From Calcarisporiella thermophila CBS 279.70 (taxonomy: Eukaryota; Calcarisporiellomycota): DNA of 64,000 nt. The notes beneath the pieces were generated by a model. The model did no database searches, had not been told where the DNA came from, and saw only the letters and a program-made list of their open reading frames with translations. A program made the translations under genes and the position numbers. How positions within the stretch are numbered: position 1 is the stretch's first letter; every line of letters starts with the position of its first letter. The stretch is taken from assembly GCF_041956535.1 (NCBI RefSeq), contig NW_027192197.1, forward strand, positions 73,829 to 137,828. Direction: 5' to 3'. Below, in pieces: positions 11,036 to 24,659 of the stretch.

Positions 11036-11733
11036 GGTGCGATTGGCGGGTGGAATTTTCAAGCAAAACAAGGAATTTGGAAAACAGTCTCTATCAATCT
11101 CCTGAAACCCTTCCTATTTCTACGTAGACCCCTATCCCATCGCCCTCGCCGCTTCCTTCTACTTCCTTCCAGCTTCCTCGAACAGCTTCTTCCTTCTCCC
11201 TCCCTTCACGGCCGTGTTCTTCGGCCCTCTTCCCTCGCTGTTCTCCCATCAGCGTATTAGGCCAAGCTAAGCCACTGGTTGCACTCCTGTGTTTTTCGGG
11301 ACTAGAGGATTGGAGGACCAAGGCCAGTTGCATGAACGATAAAAATAGCCCAAAACTGGCACTCATTAGAGCAATCTTTGCGGTCCAGTGGCCATTAGTC
11401 CCATTTAGGTTCAGCCCTATTAGGGCCTCACGGGGGTTAGGAGGCGCCTGCAAATTCCCCCCGGGATAAGCTCTGATTTTCCGCTCGGTCCCCAGATTGT
11501 GCACCGTTTCCTTAGAGAATATTGATGAGCTTAGGGGCTTGCACACGAATTTGTGCCGTCAAATCATATTCTGCTGCATTAATTTAATCCTTCTCTAAAT
11601 ATATGTAAAGTTTGAAATGTACAGATTGCTAAAGAAAAATAACAGTACAACGTGTTCTCATGGAAAAGGCGTGAATCACGAGCAAAAGCACATAGAGATA
11701 AATAATAGATAGACAAAATGGCGTCAACGGTAA

Positions 11734-14700
11734 TCATGGAGAGTTCACCCGAACTCGCTGCCAGCCTGCTGCCAGTTTTTTTGCCCACTGGGTTGTGCCT
11801 AGCTTTCCCCCCTCTCCCCCGCCTGAACTCTCTTCTTCACCATACTCGTCAAGACCTCCTCGCGCTGGCCTCTTTACATCGTCCACCTCCGACTCCTCAC
11901 TCTCGATTACACTCCCATTCTCCTCTTGTAGATCTGGATGCGTTGGTGAACGTAGCCGTTGCAGCCGACTTTTTATCGAGCGAGGCTTGATCACGGAGGT
12001 CGCAGCTGTCGCAAGGCTGAGTGTTCGCGCCACTCGATTCTGTATAGCTTTATTAGGAGGAGCGAGATTGGTTGTCACAGAGCTGGACCGTAAAGGTCCT
12101 TCGACCATATTCGTTCCGCTTAGAGAACTAGGCGATTCGTCTGCTCCATTACTCATAGTGGATTTCGTGGGTGACGGCAGCGCTAGAGTAGTGGCCAGTG
12201 GAAATGGAAACGATTCAGCTGCCGAAAGGGAGATGGCAATGGACGGAGAGCGGGTATTGGGGTGGGCCTCTGATAAATTGGGCGATGCTAGGTTTTGATC
12301 AAGAAATGAGCTTCCCGATGAACGGCCTGAGAACGTGGAGCTATATTGAGGATTGGGCGATAGGAGAATGGTCGAATCACAACTGTTCTCTGTCGCTGGC
12401 TGATTGCGCTCCATCACTCGCCGAACTTCTTCATAGAAATTGCGTTTGAAAAATTTGACGAGTTTATCATGAAGGGGGCGCATCTCGTTGGAAACAAGCC
12501 GATCATGAATTTGGAGGCAGCGCTGAATAATCACAACCTAAAAGGAAAAAAAAAGATAAGGATAAGAGTATATATATAAATGGAATTAGAGTCAAGTGGC
12601 GACATTTACCTGCTCTTCTATTAGTCGCCTTAGTTTTTCGACTTCCTCTCTACCAGCGTTGGCCTCCCCCTCGGGTGAGAAAAACGCCTGCTTGTACATC
12701 GCGACTCCTCCATTAACAGGCGCATCAACCGCTCCGTTGAGAGCCATGGTGAGTGGGTTCAGGTTCAAAGCTTTCGATTTTGTTTGTCCGCGGAACCTCT
12801 CCTCAAGTTGCAGAAGTTCTTGATTTTTCGCTTGCATAGCCGCGATTGCGTTTTGTATTGGACTAACCTCCTCGACTCGCACCTTTACCACCTCGGATCT
12901 CCGGAGAACGAACGGGAAAGCGTCTTCGCATCGCAGCTCAGTGCGCTCAATCCATAGATCAACAAAATCATTGGGCGTCTCCTTTGACTGCGAGAGAATC
13001 GAAGAGGTGGCTCCGGGTATCGAAATCAAAGAAGATATGGATGCGCCATTGCTGGAGGTATTCCGCTTTGGCATAGGGCGTGAAAAACTGAATGTGTTGA
13101 TGCCGAAATGCTCGTGGTAGTCGCGGATGGCGTGCGGTACGTCAGGCCGCGTGAATTTAGGGTTGGAACGATCAGGTTCCGGGACGACGGCCGTGATATA
13201 AAGATACTGCCCCTCACTGTTTACAACGGCGTCACCGGGGGATATGTGACTTCCTAGAAGTTGAGCCTTTGGATGTTTAATTTGAATTCTTTCACAAAAC
13301 TCTGAAAGCTTCTCGAAAGGCAGTCCGCGATAAATAAACTGTTTTCCGCGCAACCCGACCGGGAATCCATGGCCAACGTAGCGCACACGGAAATATTCGC
13401 AGTGGTGGCGCTCCTGCTTAATGATAGTATCGCATAGATTGGCCTGTCGTCTTAATACCTCCGCTAGGCGAGCGTAGTCGTAGGTGGTATGTTCGTATTG
13501 ATGGGCAAGCTCTTTACAAAGTCCAACGGCATCCTCCCAGGCCTGCCCTTTTTCGAATAGCTCCATCATCTGGTAGTAGAGCATCTCTTTGCGGGCAAAC
13601 GAGCTCTGTTGAGGGAAGTTGTGACCCGGAGGGACGGTGTCTCCGGTGCGCCACGGGAGAAGATTAGCGTACAGCCGCAAAGTGTGCGCAGCCTCGACAA
13701 AACTGTCCTGCTTCACGTGCATCCGCACTAGTTCGTGTAAATATTTGACGTAAATATCATCCTGCTCGATCATTTGCACGAACTTCATCAACTGGAACAT
13801 GGCCATGATCCGATCGTCCTGGTACTCATCCAGTTCGGCAGGAAGATCGCGCACGTGCAACAATAGCTCCAGCAATCGATTCACTTTGGTGAGGAGAGCA
13901 CGTGCCTTGTTCACAAAGTCAAGTTGCGTCGATACTTGCAGCTGAGCAAGCATGTCGGTAATCAGGAACCAGCGGGCCGCATCGTCTCCTTTCCCGTCCG
14001 CCATGAGCAGAGAATCCATATGCTGAATAACAACTCGCTCCGTTAGACTTATCTCGCCTGTCTCCGAATGCTCTTTTTCCATAATAGTCATTAATATAGC
14101 TTCGTTGGCCTTACGCGTCTTCTCATGATGCATCAAACAAAGCTCTAGCACCGCTTTGATAACATCAGGTACGAGTAGCAGAAGGTGACGCTCATCGTAA
14201 GCATCCTCCTCCTCCTTGCTCTCGTTGGCGATCTTGGGCATAGGATCAAAGTCTAGAAAAAGGAGCCCGCTCGAATTTTTCATTGAAAACTGTTTTTTAG
14301 ACTCGTTACCAATGTCCCACAGCTGTTGTAAGAGATTCACTGCATCCGCCCGCAAGTCGCCCACGATATTCTGAACCGTTTGTTGCTTCTTCTCGGCGTG
14401 AAGATTATCGCAAGTCAGCAATCGAAGTAGTACTAGGAGCGTGTGTGTCCATACATCCATGTCCGCGTGTACATTTCCCGGGGAAGCAATGGAGATAATC
14501 CGCCTAGGAGGGGCATGTGTACTATTCAATAGCGCAGTGATAGCATGTAGAATCTTGAGGACCACCGAGTGGGAGATTACATTCACGTTAAGCCATTCAT
14601 CGGGAAAGACTTCATGTGTCAAAATAGACAGGCACATGGAAAGTAGTTGGTGAAGGAACTCCTCCATTTCCTCCATGGACATAGCCAGCGTCATAGTGTC

Positions 14701-17700
14701 CACGTAATCATGCAATTCTTGGACACTGACCCGATCACACAGTTCTAAAAAAACAGCAGCAATATCTGCATGAGCGGGTGTCGACTCGAGCATATCCATT
14801 TGCCCGACTGAGGACTTGCGTGGGTTTGATCGAAAGGTGCTGTGGATTGAGCTAGCATTGGAAGCGCTGCGGCTTCTTCCCGTAGTCGGCTTCGAAGTGG
14901 GCTGAGGGGGTGCCGTCGCTGAGGTAGAGTTTTTAAAGAAATGGAAGCACTCAACCAATTTGGGGATTAAACGGAGAAGATGGTGGTAGTTAGCGTTTTC
15001 TTGAGTTAACTCCACAGATGGAGTATCTTCCGGTATTTTCTGTACAGTCCTGTTCTCGCACAATCGCTCCAGAACCTCTGCCAGAATCAGGATGCACAGA
15101 CGTAAATCCTCTTGGGCCTTCTTGCCTTCTTCTCTCGACCTCAAGTGCTCACCCACCCATCTTGACACCGCAGGCACAAAGGCCGAACGCATAGGCCCGT
15201 CTTCGAGCAATGGGCCCCTACACATCTCTATAATCATTAGCAATCGACTGCGCAGCAGCTGGCCCCGAGGTGAGCGCATTGAGTCAATGAACTTGACTGC
15301 GAATCGGAAGAGCTCTACAGCCCGGAAGTAGCTAGATAGACTACTGAGCGATTCTACAAAATAGTTCAATGCGAGCACCTGTGAGCCAATCATTGACTGT
15401 GATTGTAGAACCATGAGCGCGTTCATCCTCTCAAATAGCTCAGACAGCTCGTGCCGAAACATTGTTTCGCTTGATGAGTGAGGAGCCACTTTTCCACATT
15501 CACTACTCTCCAGCTGGTGTGAACGCATCACAAATCGCAGCAGCTGCGGCCATACTTTGATGGTACGACGTAGTTCCTTCGCGTGATCGGAGCAATTTTC
15601 AAGGAGACGGCACATGCAGAGAATAAGGCGTGGGTGGACCCCGGGGAAGGCAAAATGTTTTTCTGCATATATCTCCAGAGCTTGATCGAAATTGCGGAAA
15701 CGCCGATCATGCACAATTCCCAGGACAGAAACTAGAGCGTCGAATGCTGGCTCGGTCAACTCGGCCATGCTCGCATGAATGGTGATCCCTGCCCCTAAGC
15801 CGAAGTTGGTGTAGGAATTTTGGTTGGGAGGATTACTATTTGGAAGTGAAGTTGAAAAAGCCGCCGCAATAGTTGCAATAGGCGGGTTATTTGCGGTACC
15901 CATGAAGCTCGTCGGCGTAATTCCACCGTTGGAAGAGGATGCAATACGCGTGGCCAAGAGAATCCCAAAGAGCGCATCGAGCACCTCAGTCAAAAATCGC
16001 ACCCGCTCTATCTCGGGCACAAATGAGATCTTGCTTAACACCCACCGTATTGCCGATTCGTCAGAATTTGCTAACAATTCCTTCCATCGTAGAAGCTGCA
16101 GCAGCACCTCATTTTGTACATATTGAGTTGAGCAGAGAAGTGTCTGCACCTCCACGGTATCTCTCAGAGCAACAAGCTTACCGCCACTCGTGATGATGGG
16201 GGCCGGAATACTTGCCGTATCGGAATCGCTCGCAACGTGAGGCAAGAGGGATTCCAAGGGGTTTAGCGTCCAAGCGTTTGCTCGGTATATTGAAGGGTTT
16301 GCGACCGAAAGATCCCACCGATACAATACTAAGACATGTTTGCCGTCGGCAACGCATGTCTCATTCGCCTGGAAGATGGGCAAAAATGAAAAAGCAAAAG
16401 GCTTATCAGCTTTGTCCTTGGAGTTGGCAGGGTACCGGTGATAGAATGTGAAGAAGATATGCGCTGGTTCGTCCATGTTTTCCGGCAATCGCACTTTAAT
16501 AAGCTCGTTCCAGTAGGGATTATTGGAATGATAGTATATGACGGAGTCAAACTGGGAAGCATATGGTTCGCCGGCACCGCGAGACAAGGCTTCTTCTACC
16601 ACCTCGCCTGTCGAATTTAGACGCACTTCAGCCGTAAACTATATAATAGAAGAAAAATATGAATTTTAAAATAAAATCAATGAATTCTAAATGAACTTTG
16701 CTCATACTTGAATATTTCGATTCCGATTCTGCTGGGGGAAATTTCCGAAGCAAACCCGAATGTAAAAGTCGTTTCTCGCAAATCCTGGCAATACGATGTC
16801 CGGTAAGCCAAGCGTGCGCGTAAGGGGAGCGTCAAACATGAGGGAGGGATTTTCACGCACCACCATATCCGCTTCTCCCTTAAACAAACGCAGGCTCAAA
16901 CACAAAACCTCTCCCGTGCGGGATACCTCGTACTCTCGCGCGTTTTTTGCGAGAATATCTTCGTGAAGTCGAGCAAATTTGGATTCGTTGATAGGGAAGA
17001 AAAGAGGTACCTGTTGCTCTACGGCTGACGACGGATCTTTGCCCACGTTAAAAATAGAGCCTAGCGCTAGCATACAAACCGCTACAGGACGTCGTATCGC
17101 TTGTAATTGCTGCCCCTCGCCCAATGGGACTCCGCCTTGAACTGCTCTCCCGTTTAATAAACTCCCGTTCACCGATAATTTGTCTGTGTCCGACAGCGCC
17201 ATCTCCGTCACATTAGATAGTGTGGACAAAGATGTCTGTGCTGCGCGTAAATAACCTACGCGGATGATGTGACATACCAGATAGAGGTGGGGTGTAATTT
17301 CTTGGTCCGTGAAGAGAGTGTGTATTCGGCCTATTTTCGATTCGTCTTGTGGTATACCATTGACGGTGAGTACGACCACATATTCTTCTGATACATAACG
17401 TGATTCTGCAGCATTGTAAAGGGAAAAGAGAAGCTCTGCGGTTTCACCGCGTGCACACAAACGGGCAGCACAGGCTTTGAGCTCGAAAAAAATCTGACTG
17501 GCAGCAGGTAAGGGAGGTGGGGTTGGAAGATTGGGTACGAAACTAGGGAATGCACCCGAAGTAAAATTAGGAAGCATAGCAGAGGAGGTATCTCCGGAGG
17601 AGGCTTTGGCTGCGTGCTGTCTGTGAATTCGAGTAATGGGGGTAAGTTTTGATGAAGTTACTTGTCCCGTTTCATTATCTTTCAATATCTGATCCTGTTT

Positions 17701-18108
17701 GTGCAAGGCGGCACGGCTAGGGTGGCTTGAGGTGGACATCATGGATTGAAGGGACATCTTTTGTGCACTGAGTTTCCATGGCGGAATCCCCGGAATGTCG
17801 TTGAGATGTTGAATTATGTGTACATGAGTCATTGGAAATATTCCAATTCTCACGCCAGGCGAGTCAGTAGTAGGCGGACAGGGGTTTCTTGGGTCAATGA
17901 CATAGCCGCGAAACCACTGCTCACATTGCTCGAGAGCATATATGGTTTCTCCGAAATTAAGGCGGATTTTATGGAATGAGGATGGATGATTAAGAGCGGG
18001 ATCTGTGCGAGTAGTCGGGTCCGCATCCGGAGGAGGAAACAGATCTGGTTCGGGCGCATAATCGAAGGTGACCTGTCCATGGTAGATTTTTGGCAGTGCT
18101 TGCCACAT
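11734..18108 (-). CDS. DOCK-family guanine nucleotide exchange factor (2077 aa)
   Basis: Exons on the minus strand: 18108-16708, 16638-12610 and 12537-11734. The 4029-nt middle exon is the longest in the window. The protein opens with an SH3-like region (GQVTFDYAPEPDLFPP... and YVIDPRNP...GIFPMTHV). A DHR-1/C2 lipid-binding region follows near residues 440-600 (DFYIRVCFGNFPQ, SVIYYHSNNPYWNELIKV). A long armadillo-like middle leads to DHR-2 near 1420-1850 (DSFVEAAHTLRLYANLLPW; YYQMMELFEKGQAWEDAVGL; RRSEVVKVRVEEVSP). The C-terminal 250 residues are Ser/Pro-rich and disordered. The layout matches DOCK1/yeast Dck1, which works with an ELMO partner to load GTP on Rac/Rho5-type GTPases. I start at the first ATG of the frame (MWQALPKIYHG); upstream codons lack an ATG. 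The only introns flank the giant exon. Confidence 0.94.
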
Positions 18109-19219
18109 TCTGATGGAGATGGGTAAACGAATTGGGGAATGAGAAGTAAATAAATTGAATGAAAACACGCAAGAATAGCACGATGCTTACTTTTCCATTC
18201 TATTTTTAATTCTATTACTCTCATCAGCGGGTAATTTGGTCATCATTTTCAAAATAAGGGAAGGAGAAGTATGGCAATTATTGCCACAAAATCTACGTGG
18301 ATATACCGCAGAAGTGAGATTATTGGGATCCGCAATACGCTATTATCGGGACATGTTAACCTTTACCTTTGAAGTTCACCGGATTCACTTCAGCTACCAG
18401 ATGAATGAGCAAAAGGAGAGCGATGTGACAATTTCCAAAATAAAATATTAAGGAGTGTAGTATTAAGCTTAGAGACAATTTCGAAGGCAGAAGACAGGAG
18501 AACGAGATAAATAAGGAACATCCAAGATACCGAGCGAAACAGAATTGCAGAGTGATCGGTATGCTGGAAATCTACTGGACAAAGCATCAATTCAGCCGTT
18601 AGCTAATTGGAAATTTGTGAAATAATATAAGTAATTCCTAATTGGAATATCAGAATCACATTAGTTGGGTCAGAGATGATTCTGCACACGATAGAATTGG
18701 TAGTGCTCCAGAAACAGATATCGATGATACCGAATGAGATTAAAGGATCTTGTCAATACCATTTTCATAGTTAGCAAGATCTCTGGTACCACTATGGGAG
18801 TGTTGGAGATGTGAAGGAAAATTTTTCACCAACTGCTGCTATCGTCGATACCACCGTCTCTTTGGTTAGAGTAGCCCCGCAGGAGCGGTAGGTTATTTAT
18901 TAAGACACAGATGCAAAAGCAATGCTTTGATCCTGGTCACTTCTAAACGATTGCCAAGAAACAGACGCTCCTCTTCATCTATTGGTTTCACGATAATTAG
19001 AGTCGGGGGCTGAATAGTGGCGCTCAGGACTTTTTAGTTCTTTGATAGAACAAAGAATTAAATTTTGTAATGGATTACATTTGGAGACTATGTTTAATTT
19101 TATTAGACAAGGTGTTCCCAAGAAAAGAAATAAAAAGAAAGAGATTTAGAATGAATCGTTGATAAAAGGAAATATATATATAGATAGCAGTTTGAGGTGC
19201 CAAGCTACGTAAATCCTCC
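18109..19219. other. Intergenic region without supported features
   Basis: AT-rich DNA between the DOCK start and the end of the TOM1-like gene, both on the minus strand. It should contain the DOCK promoter at its left end and the TOM1-like 3' flank at its right. Short open frames here begin at non-ATG codons or encode nothing recognisable. No repeat or RNA gene was seen. Confidence 0.5.
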
Positions 19220-22200
19220 TTAGGCAAATCCGAAGCCAGAGCTGCATTCTTGTATGGCTGTAAGAAGCGTTTGCCTAAGTTGCTCGTATGATTCGTATTC
19301 AGGTAGATCAAGCTGGTTAAAGCTAAGATGATTATAAAATAAATTAGAATAGAGCACAAATTGGTTAGTTCCTAAATTTGTAAATTCACGTACCATGTGT
19401 GTGCAGATGGCAATCGATTGGTGCTAGAAAAGTCTTTGTGTATTTGGAATTTTTGCACCCCATTCGAACCCTGCAATGCACTAAAGCCTTCAAGTGGGAC
19501 TTTACTTGTTCCAGTCACAAATTGGAGCAGTTTTGCACGCTCTTCCTGGTCGAAACTACGTACCGCTCGCCAGAACCATTGCACCTGTGGAGAAGATGGA
19601 GTGTAGGTCTGATACTCTGTGTTGTTGCGCCAGTCGTCGATATCTATATCGGGCATGCCTGAGATCAACAGCTCCAATTCTTGCTCGTTGAAAATACGGA
19701 TGAGGTGGGGTGGTACGATATCATGCAGTCCCGCAAGGAATGCTTTGATTTGGTCTTGAATGGCGAGTGTGAGCTTCTGTTCCGTGACGAGTTTTACATA
19801 CTCTCGCTTATTTTCTTCCGTAACCTCAATATCCCGTCCTCCAGGCTTGAGGTCAATGGTGCGTGTCTTTCCAAAGTCATCCGTCTCAACGCTAAAGGTC
19901 AAATCGATAATGTCGGTGATATCATTTTCGAGCATCCAAACCAAGCTCTTGTAGTACTCGGGATCGACCGCCTCCACATCTCGGTAGTCAACAGAGCGTC
20001 CAAGCATATGCTTATAGAAAGAACGAGTGAAGTATGCGTCTAATAACCGACCATCATAAATGGCTTTGCCAATCACTCGCCCCACGAACTACAGAAGGAT
20101 AAACAAAATAATTAATAAGCAAAGAGATCTAAAAAGAATAAAGCTTGTTGAAATTGCCGTACCCTGAAATATGCCAGGTGATCTGGATTTACCCAGGATG
20201 CACGATTTGGCTGGTAAGTCATTCGGCCTGCAGCTGATGGCTTGAAAAGTGCATAGTCTGGGTTGAACATGGCCCTGGCTAATACAGAGAACCATTCCCT
20301 AGTCACTCCACCTACGTCAACTCCCTCTTCGTCGTGGAAACGTACGCTTAATTTTCCATATTTAATTTCGTCACCCGAACGGCCTTGCAGTTGATGGAAC
20401 GAGTCTTCAAAGATATATTGTCGCCGCACATTCAATTGCAGTGTGCCATGATGGAATCGAGCACCTGTACGTTTATGCAGTTGTTGATGGAAGTAGTTGC
20501 GCTTGTTATCGAACTCAAGCATCTTAGGATTATGGACCAGAAGCGAGAAAGAGCCACTCATTAACGAGGGATTGTTTCGTACGAGTAGATTCAGGATTTT
20601 GCGGTGCTCTTCAGTGAAGGCAAAGAAAAGTTCTTCAGGAGTTGTCGCTGTACTCACAAGCTTAGTTGTTGCGTTTTCCCGAGATCGCTCGTCAGCAAGG
20701 GGCATCTCGGCAGGTGGCCCCTTGATCGCAACATATTTGGATACCACCATGAAGGATTCAACGAGAGGAAGAAGAACTGTCGCGACATGAACTACGTCAG
20801 GCTTATCTCGCAGGTGACCAAGGCATTCACTCAGACGTTGCCAGAGCGGAGTGAAAGCCAATTCGTCATAGATATGTGTGATTTTATCATCTACCGCCAT
20901 CGCCTCACCGCTCCCTACAGTTTGATCACCCGATTTAGGTGCTGGAGTACTCTGTTCTGTCAAATCCTCCTCGGAGGTTGAAGCAGACACCGCAGAAGTT
21001 GAGGTTGCAATCAGTGTAGAAGCACCGTTGCTAGCATTGCTAGCTGTAGATGACTTCCGTGAGTACATGTAATCGATTGTCTTCAGTACACGCAATAATT
21101 TGGCCTGCTGAGACGAAGGGGCAGAAAACTTGATCAACGTTGCACCTTGGATATCTGCTCCGCTCTTTGCCTCCCGTAAAAGCCCCTCTAGTTCATCCAG
21201 GTTGCCCCGAATGCAACGTCCAAGATCTTGAGCGCTCTTTGCCAGTTCTGCGGTGATTATATCGCGCGCACCCTTGAGGGAGGAGAGGTGTTGGATGATG
21301 GATAAAGTGTGTTGAAAAGTCTTGCCCGAACATTCCCCTGCTGTCAACACATGTACCACGAGTCGCAAATAGTGATCGGAGATCTCGGGAGGTTTGAGGG
21401 CGGGTTCCTCTTCTGTCTCCTTCACCTCGTTCTTATCCTCCTTCACTTTATCCTTGTCGGAGTTAGCGGCAGATTCGCCAATATTGGCCTGATTCTCTGC
21501 TTCAGTTTGATTAGACTCCCCACGTTGCTGTGATGAAGTTACCGGTGTGGTAGAGGAATTGGCGGTTAAAGCCTCTTGCGCATTAGTATTACCGTCACTA
21601 CCATCACTTTGAGGCAAATTTCCGCTTGCTGTCATGTCAACATCACCTCCATGCCTTTCTGTGCTATTTTCTGCCGTTGAACCATCGGGTTTTTCTTTGC
21701 CAGGCTTATCCTCCTTTTTCTCTTTCGCCAAAAACGATAACGGACGGCACACCATTGACATTAAATGTGTTAAATTATCCATAAGAGAGGTATTTTTTAC
21801 GAATACGGGTCGATCAAGCAAACTCAGCAATATTACAACCGGGTATTTGGTTGCGGCAATTGACTCCTTTGATTTCCCTTTTCGATTTCCGGGCCGTTTG
21901 AAGAAACCCAAATTTTCATTTTCTTGTAAGAAAAAAGTTACCACATCCTCGTTGTAGCTTGCAACATAGATAAGTGCTTCTAAACTGCGTTGCATAATAA
22001 GATTTGGCATTGCACGTTGATGGGGCTGATGATGCTGGTGATGTTCCTTGCCACTTGGGGTTTTGGATTTTGACGCGGATCGCGGAGTCTTTCCTGTTCG
22101 ACTGCACAGCTGCGCAAAACTTCGATCAACGGCTGCAAGATCCCCACTTCCATCCTGTAAGATTGCGAGGATCAGGGTGATTAATTCGGAACGCGTCTTT

Positions 22201-24345
22201 GCATTTTCACATAAATTTAATAGTAGGCGGTGGTGCATGCTTTTTGCAACTGGCTGTGGGAGAAACAGCAATCGAATCAGAACGGAAAGCCCAGATCGAT
22301 CCACAAGCTGTATTGCATCTTTTTTATCTGCTTTTTTTGTCTCTGTGGATGCAATGGCAGAGGTCGGTTCTCGGATAATGCCGGGTGAGCGCGAAGTTCG
22401 ACGAACCACATTGCTATACCGTCGACTAGATCGGCTCCGCAGCGTATTTGCCTCTGCGATAATGGAAGGCGGTAAGGCTGACAAGAAATCATCATCTTGC
22501 TCTAAGAGAACCGTCTGCCGTAGCTGGGGATCCAGAGATGCAATAAAATCTGCAGGGTCCATATCCGTAGGACCACCTTCCTCTATTCTATCTCTGTCAC
22601 CACTGTCACCTTCACGGCGCAAAGCCCGCTGACGCTCAAGGGCTTCATCATGCAAAATTTCTTCTCGAATCTCAGGTGGTAACGCTTCCAAAAACTCTTC
22701 ACTTATCGTTACTCCGGTTTCTGCACCATTTAGGCTTGCCTGGCGCTGTTCACGGAAATGCTGAGTAAATACTTCTTGCCGAAGATCATCGGGTAGTGCT
22801 TCCAGGAAGGTAGGATCAATCCCCGTATTGGTAATATCAACTTCGTGCCCGTTTATCATAACAGTTGTGCGTTCACTCTGTTCATTCTGCTCGCCCTGCT
22901 CATCCCGACTTGGTTCACCGGTAGTTTCGATGGCGGTTGGTTCAGGAGCAGTGGGTGTCGCGTGATCTTCTTCCATAGGCCCACTTGGTCCTGAAGATTC
23001 TTCAGGTGCGGTACTAATAGGTGCGGCAGGGGTGGTAGCGCTAGGAGTAGCGTCATCTCGCATTTCCTCTGTAGCTGGGCGAGCATCTGCTGAAGATTCA
23101 GCAGTGAACTCTTCTAGTGCTGTCTCAGTGGCTAATGATGCCGTTGTCCGCTCTGTTCCTTCTTCACCTTGATCTTTCCTCTCCTGGTCGTTTAGGTGAT
23201 CATTGTCCGTTTCAGGTAACGCATCCATCTCCAGGTCTGATCCGCGTTCCTTCGCGAGAGCTGCTGTACGCTTTTTCTTCAACTCTTTACGTCGTTGCAG
23301 CTCCTCACGAGTTTCAGGGATGAGCTCGAGTAAAACGCGGTTGACCAAATTAACTGCTTTGTCCGACATGCTGTTGCCATAAAGCATTCTGCTCTCCTGA
23401 TACCAACGATCGCTGGTATTAAGTGGCATGAAGTCAGATGCAGGTTTAGAAGAATCACCAGAGGTACCGACGCCTAATCCTCGTGATCCACCAGGATACA
23501 CAGCTACACCTAGTGGACCGCGGTCGCCACCTGCGCCCATACGATCATACTCAACCCCACCAACAAAGTTAACACCTTCAATGCGGAACATAGACATTGA
23601 ATCTATTGATAAAGTTATAACGTTATAGAAATTAAACTTGAGAATTCAAAAATTAATCGCATACCTGATTGACGACCAGTTCGTCCTTGAAGTCCACCCA
23701 AGCCGACTGATCCCGCAGGTGGCCCTCTATTCACTAATAGAGGATGCATGTTGACATCGTCATTCGTACCCGATGCTCCAGGGGGTGGAGGAGCAAAAGG
23801 CGGTGCGGATTGAGTAAATGATTCGATTAAATGATTTAAAAACCCTAATCTTTCTGATGCTCCTCCTTCCCGATCGTCATTGCCCGAACGACTTGCATCA
23901 CCGTCTGCAGGATAAAGGCGGATATCAAGGGCGGCCCGGCGCATGGGTACTACACGACCGCTAAATTGTCGACGCCCGCCGCCTAAATTCAAGAGTGTTT
24001 GAAGCGCGTTTGTTGTAAGTGGTTCGTCTTCGACAAAAAATCCAGAAGCATCTCCTAGATCAATGGTAAAACCGTATCGTCCATCATTGCCACTGCCACC
24101 CAAAATCATCTAAAAAGGATAATTAAATAGATATAATACAGAAAATATAAACGAAAAATCAGCATAATCAGCATTAATCATTAAGCTAAATTTAAAAGAG
24201 TGATCATTGCCTCATTGTCGTCAAGAATCTCGTCAGGATCTTCGTCCTCCTCGTCGTACTCCTCTTCGTCCATTTCTTCGTCCTCCTCTTCCTCCTCGAC
24301 CTCTTCCTCAGGTACGGGTTCATGCGGTGGTGGATTTTGAGGCAT
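19220..24345 (-). CDS. TOM1/HUWE1-type HECT ubiquitin ligase, short form (1605 aa)
   Basis: Exons on the minus strand: 24345-24211, 24109-23665, 23602-20163, 20088-19394 and 19322-19220. All phases join, but the first intron is GC-AG. The protein begins with a very acidic stretch. It then carries at least three ubiquitin-binding-motif-like repeats with a LEALP core ([37 protein letters not shown]). A long low-complexity middle follows, then a complete HECT domain ([32 protein letters not shown]). The active site is LPSAHTCFNQLDLP. The catalytic cysteine codon TG|C is split by the last intron. Known relatives run to 3300-4300 residues and begin with armadillo-like DUF908/DUF913 regions. None of that is present, and the 800 bp upstream is non-coding. 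The gene is therefore a short paralogue, a rearranged gene, or half of a split one. Confidence 0.9.
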
Positions 24346-24624
24346 TACGATTGATATGAATGATAGATAGATTGCTCGTTTCTTTTATTTTATAAATTGA
24401 GGTCTAAAACTAGAAAGAAAACGAGAGGGGATAAAATTGGTCTTCAATGAAAGATTAATGATCGCGAAAAATATTGCGATCTTCATAAAAAGAAAAAGCT
24501 ATACTAACTGGCAGGTGACGTATTTGTGATACGTATCAAATATTGAACAGAAATATATTCATAAAGCGAAAATTTCTATTATAATATATCAGAACATATA
24601 AACAAAGTTGGTTTAAAGAAATTG

Positions 24625-24644
24625 CCCCCCTCCCTCCCCCTCCC
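24625..24644 (-). promoter_or_regulatory. Perfect G-quadruplex motif on the TOM1-like sense strand
   Basis: The + strand reads C6-T-C3-T-C5-T-C3. The minus strand, which is the sense strand of the TOM1-like gene, therefore has four G-runs of 3, 5, 3 and 6 separated by single adenines. One-base loops make this an unusually favourable G4 motif, and the C-strand could form an i-motif. It lies 280 bp upstream of the start codon. Confidence 0.75.
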
Positions 24645-24659
24645 AACACACACACTTGT

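Larger units (their letters stand above)
10697..11733. other. Intergenic region with palindrome and TATA box; possible unannotated unit
   Basis: The stretch lies between the TBC start and the 3' end of the DOCK gene. It holds a perfect 16-bp palindrome (10984-10999) and a + strand TATAAAAG (11028-11035), both listed separately. From about 11100 to 11540 base composition rises towards 50 percent GC, with CT-rich runs and a short palindrome gccctattagggc near 11414. The longest open frame (minus, 11094-11546) starts at GTG, not ATG, and I recognise nothing in it. Confidence 0.5.

Noticed and set aside
11094-11546. 150-codon open frame on the minus strand
   Set aside because: It begins at GTG, has no recognisable domain and lies in a GC-richer block where long open frames arise easily.
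18820-18900. Possible tRNA-like segment (tggttagagtagccccgc...)
   Set aside because: It resembles an A-box only loosely, and I find no B-box or cloverleaf pairing.
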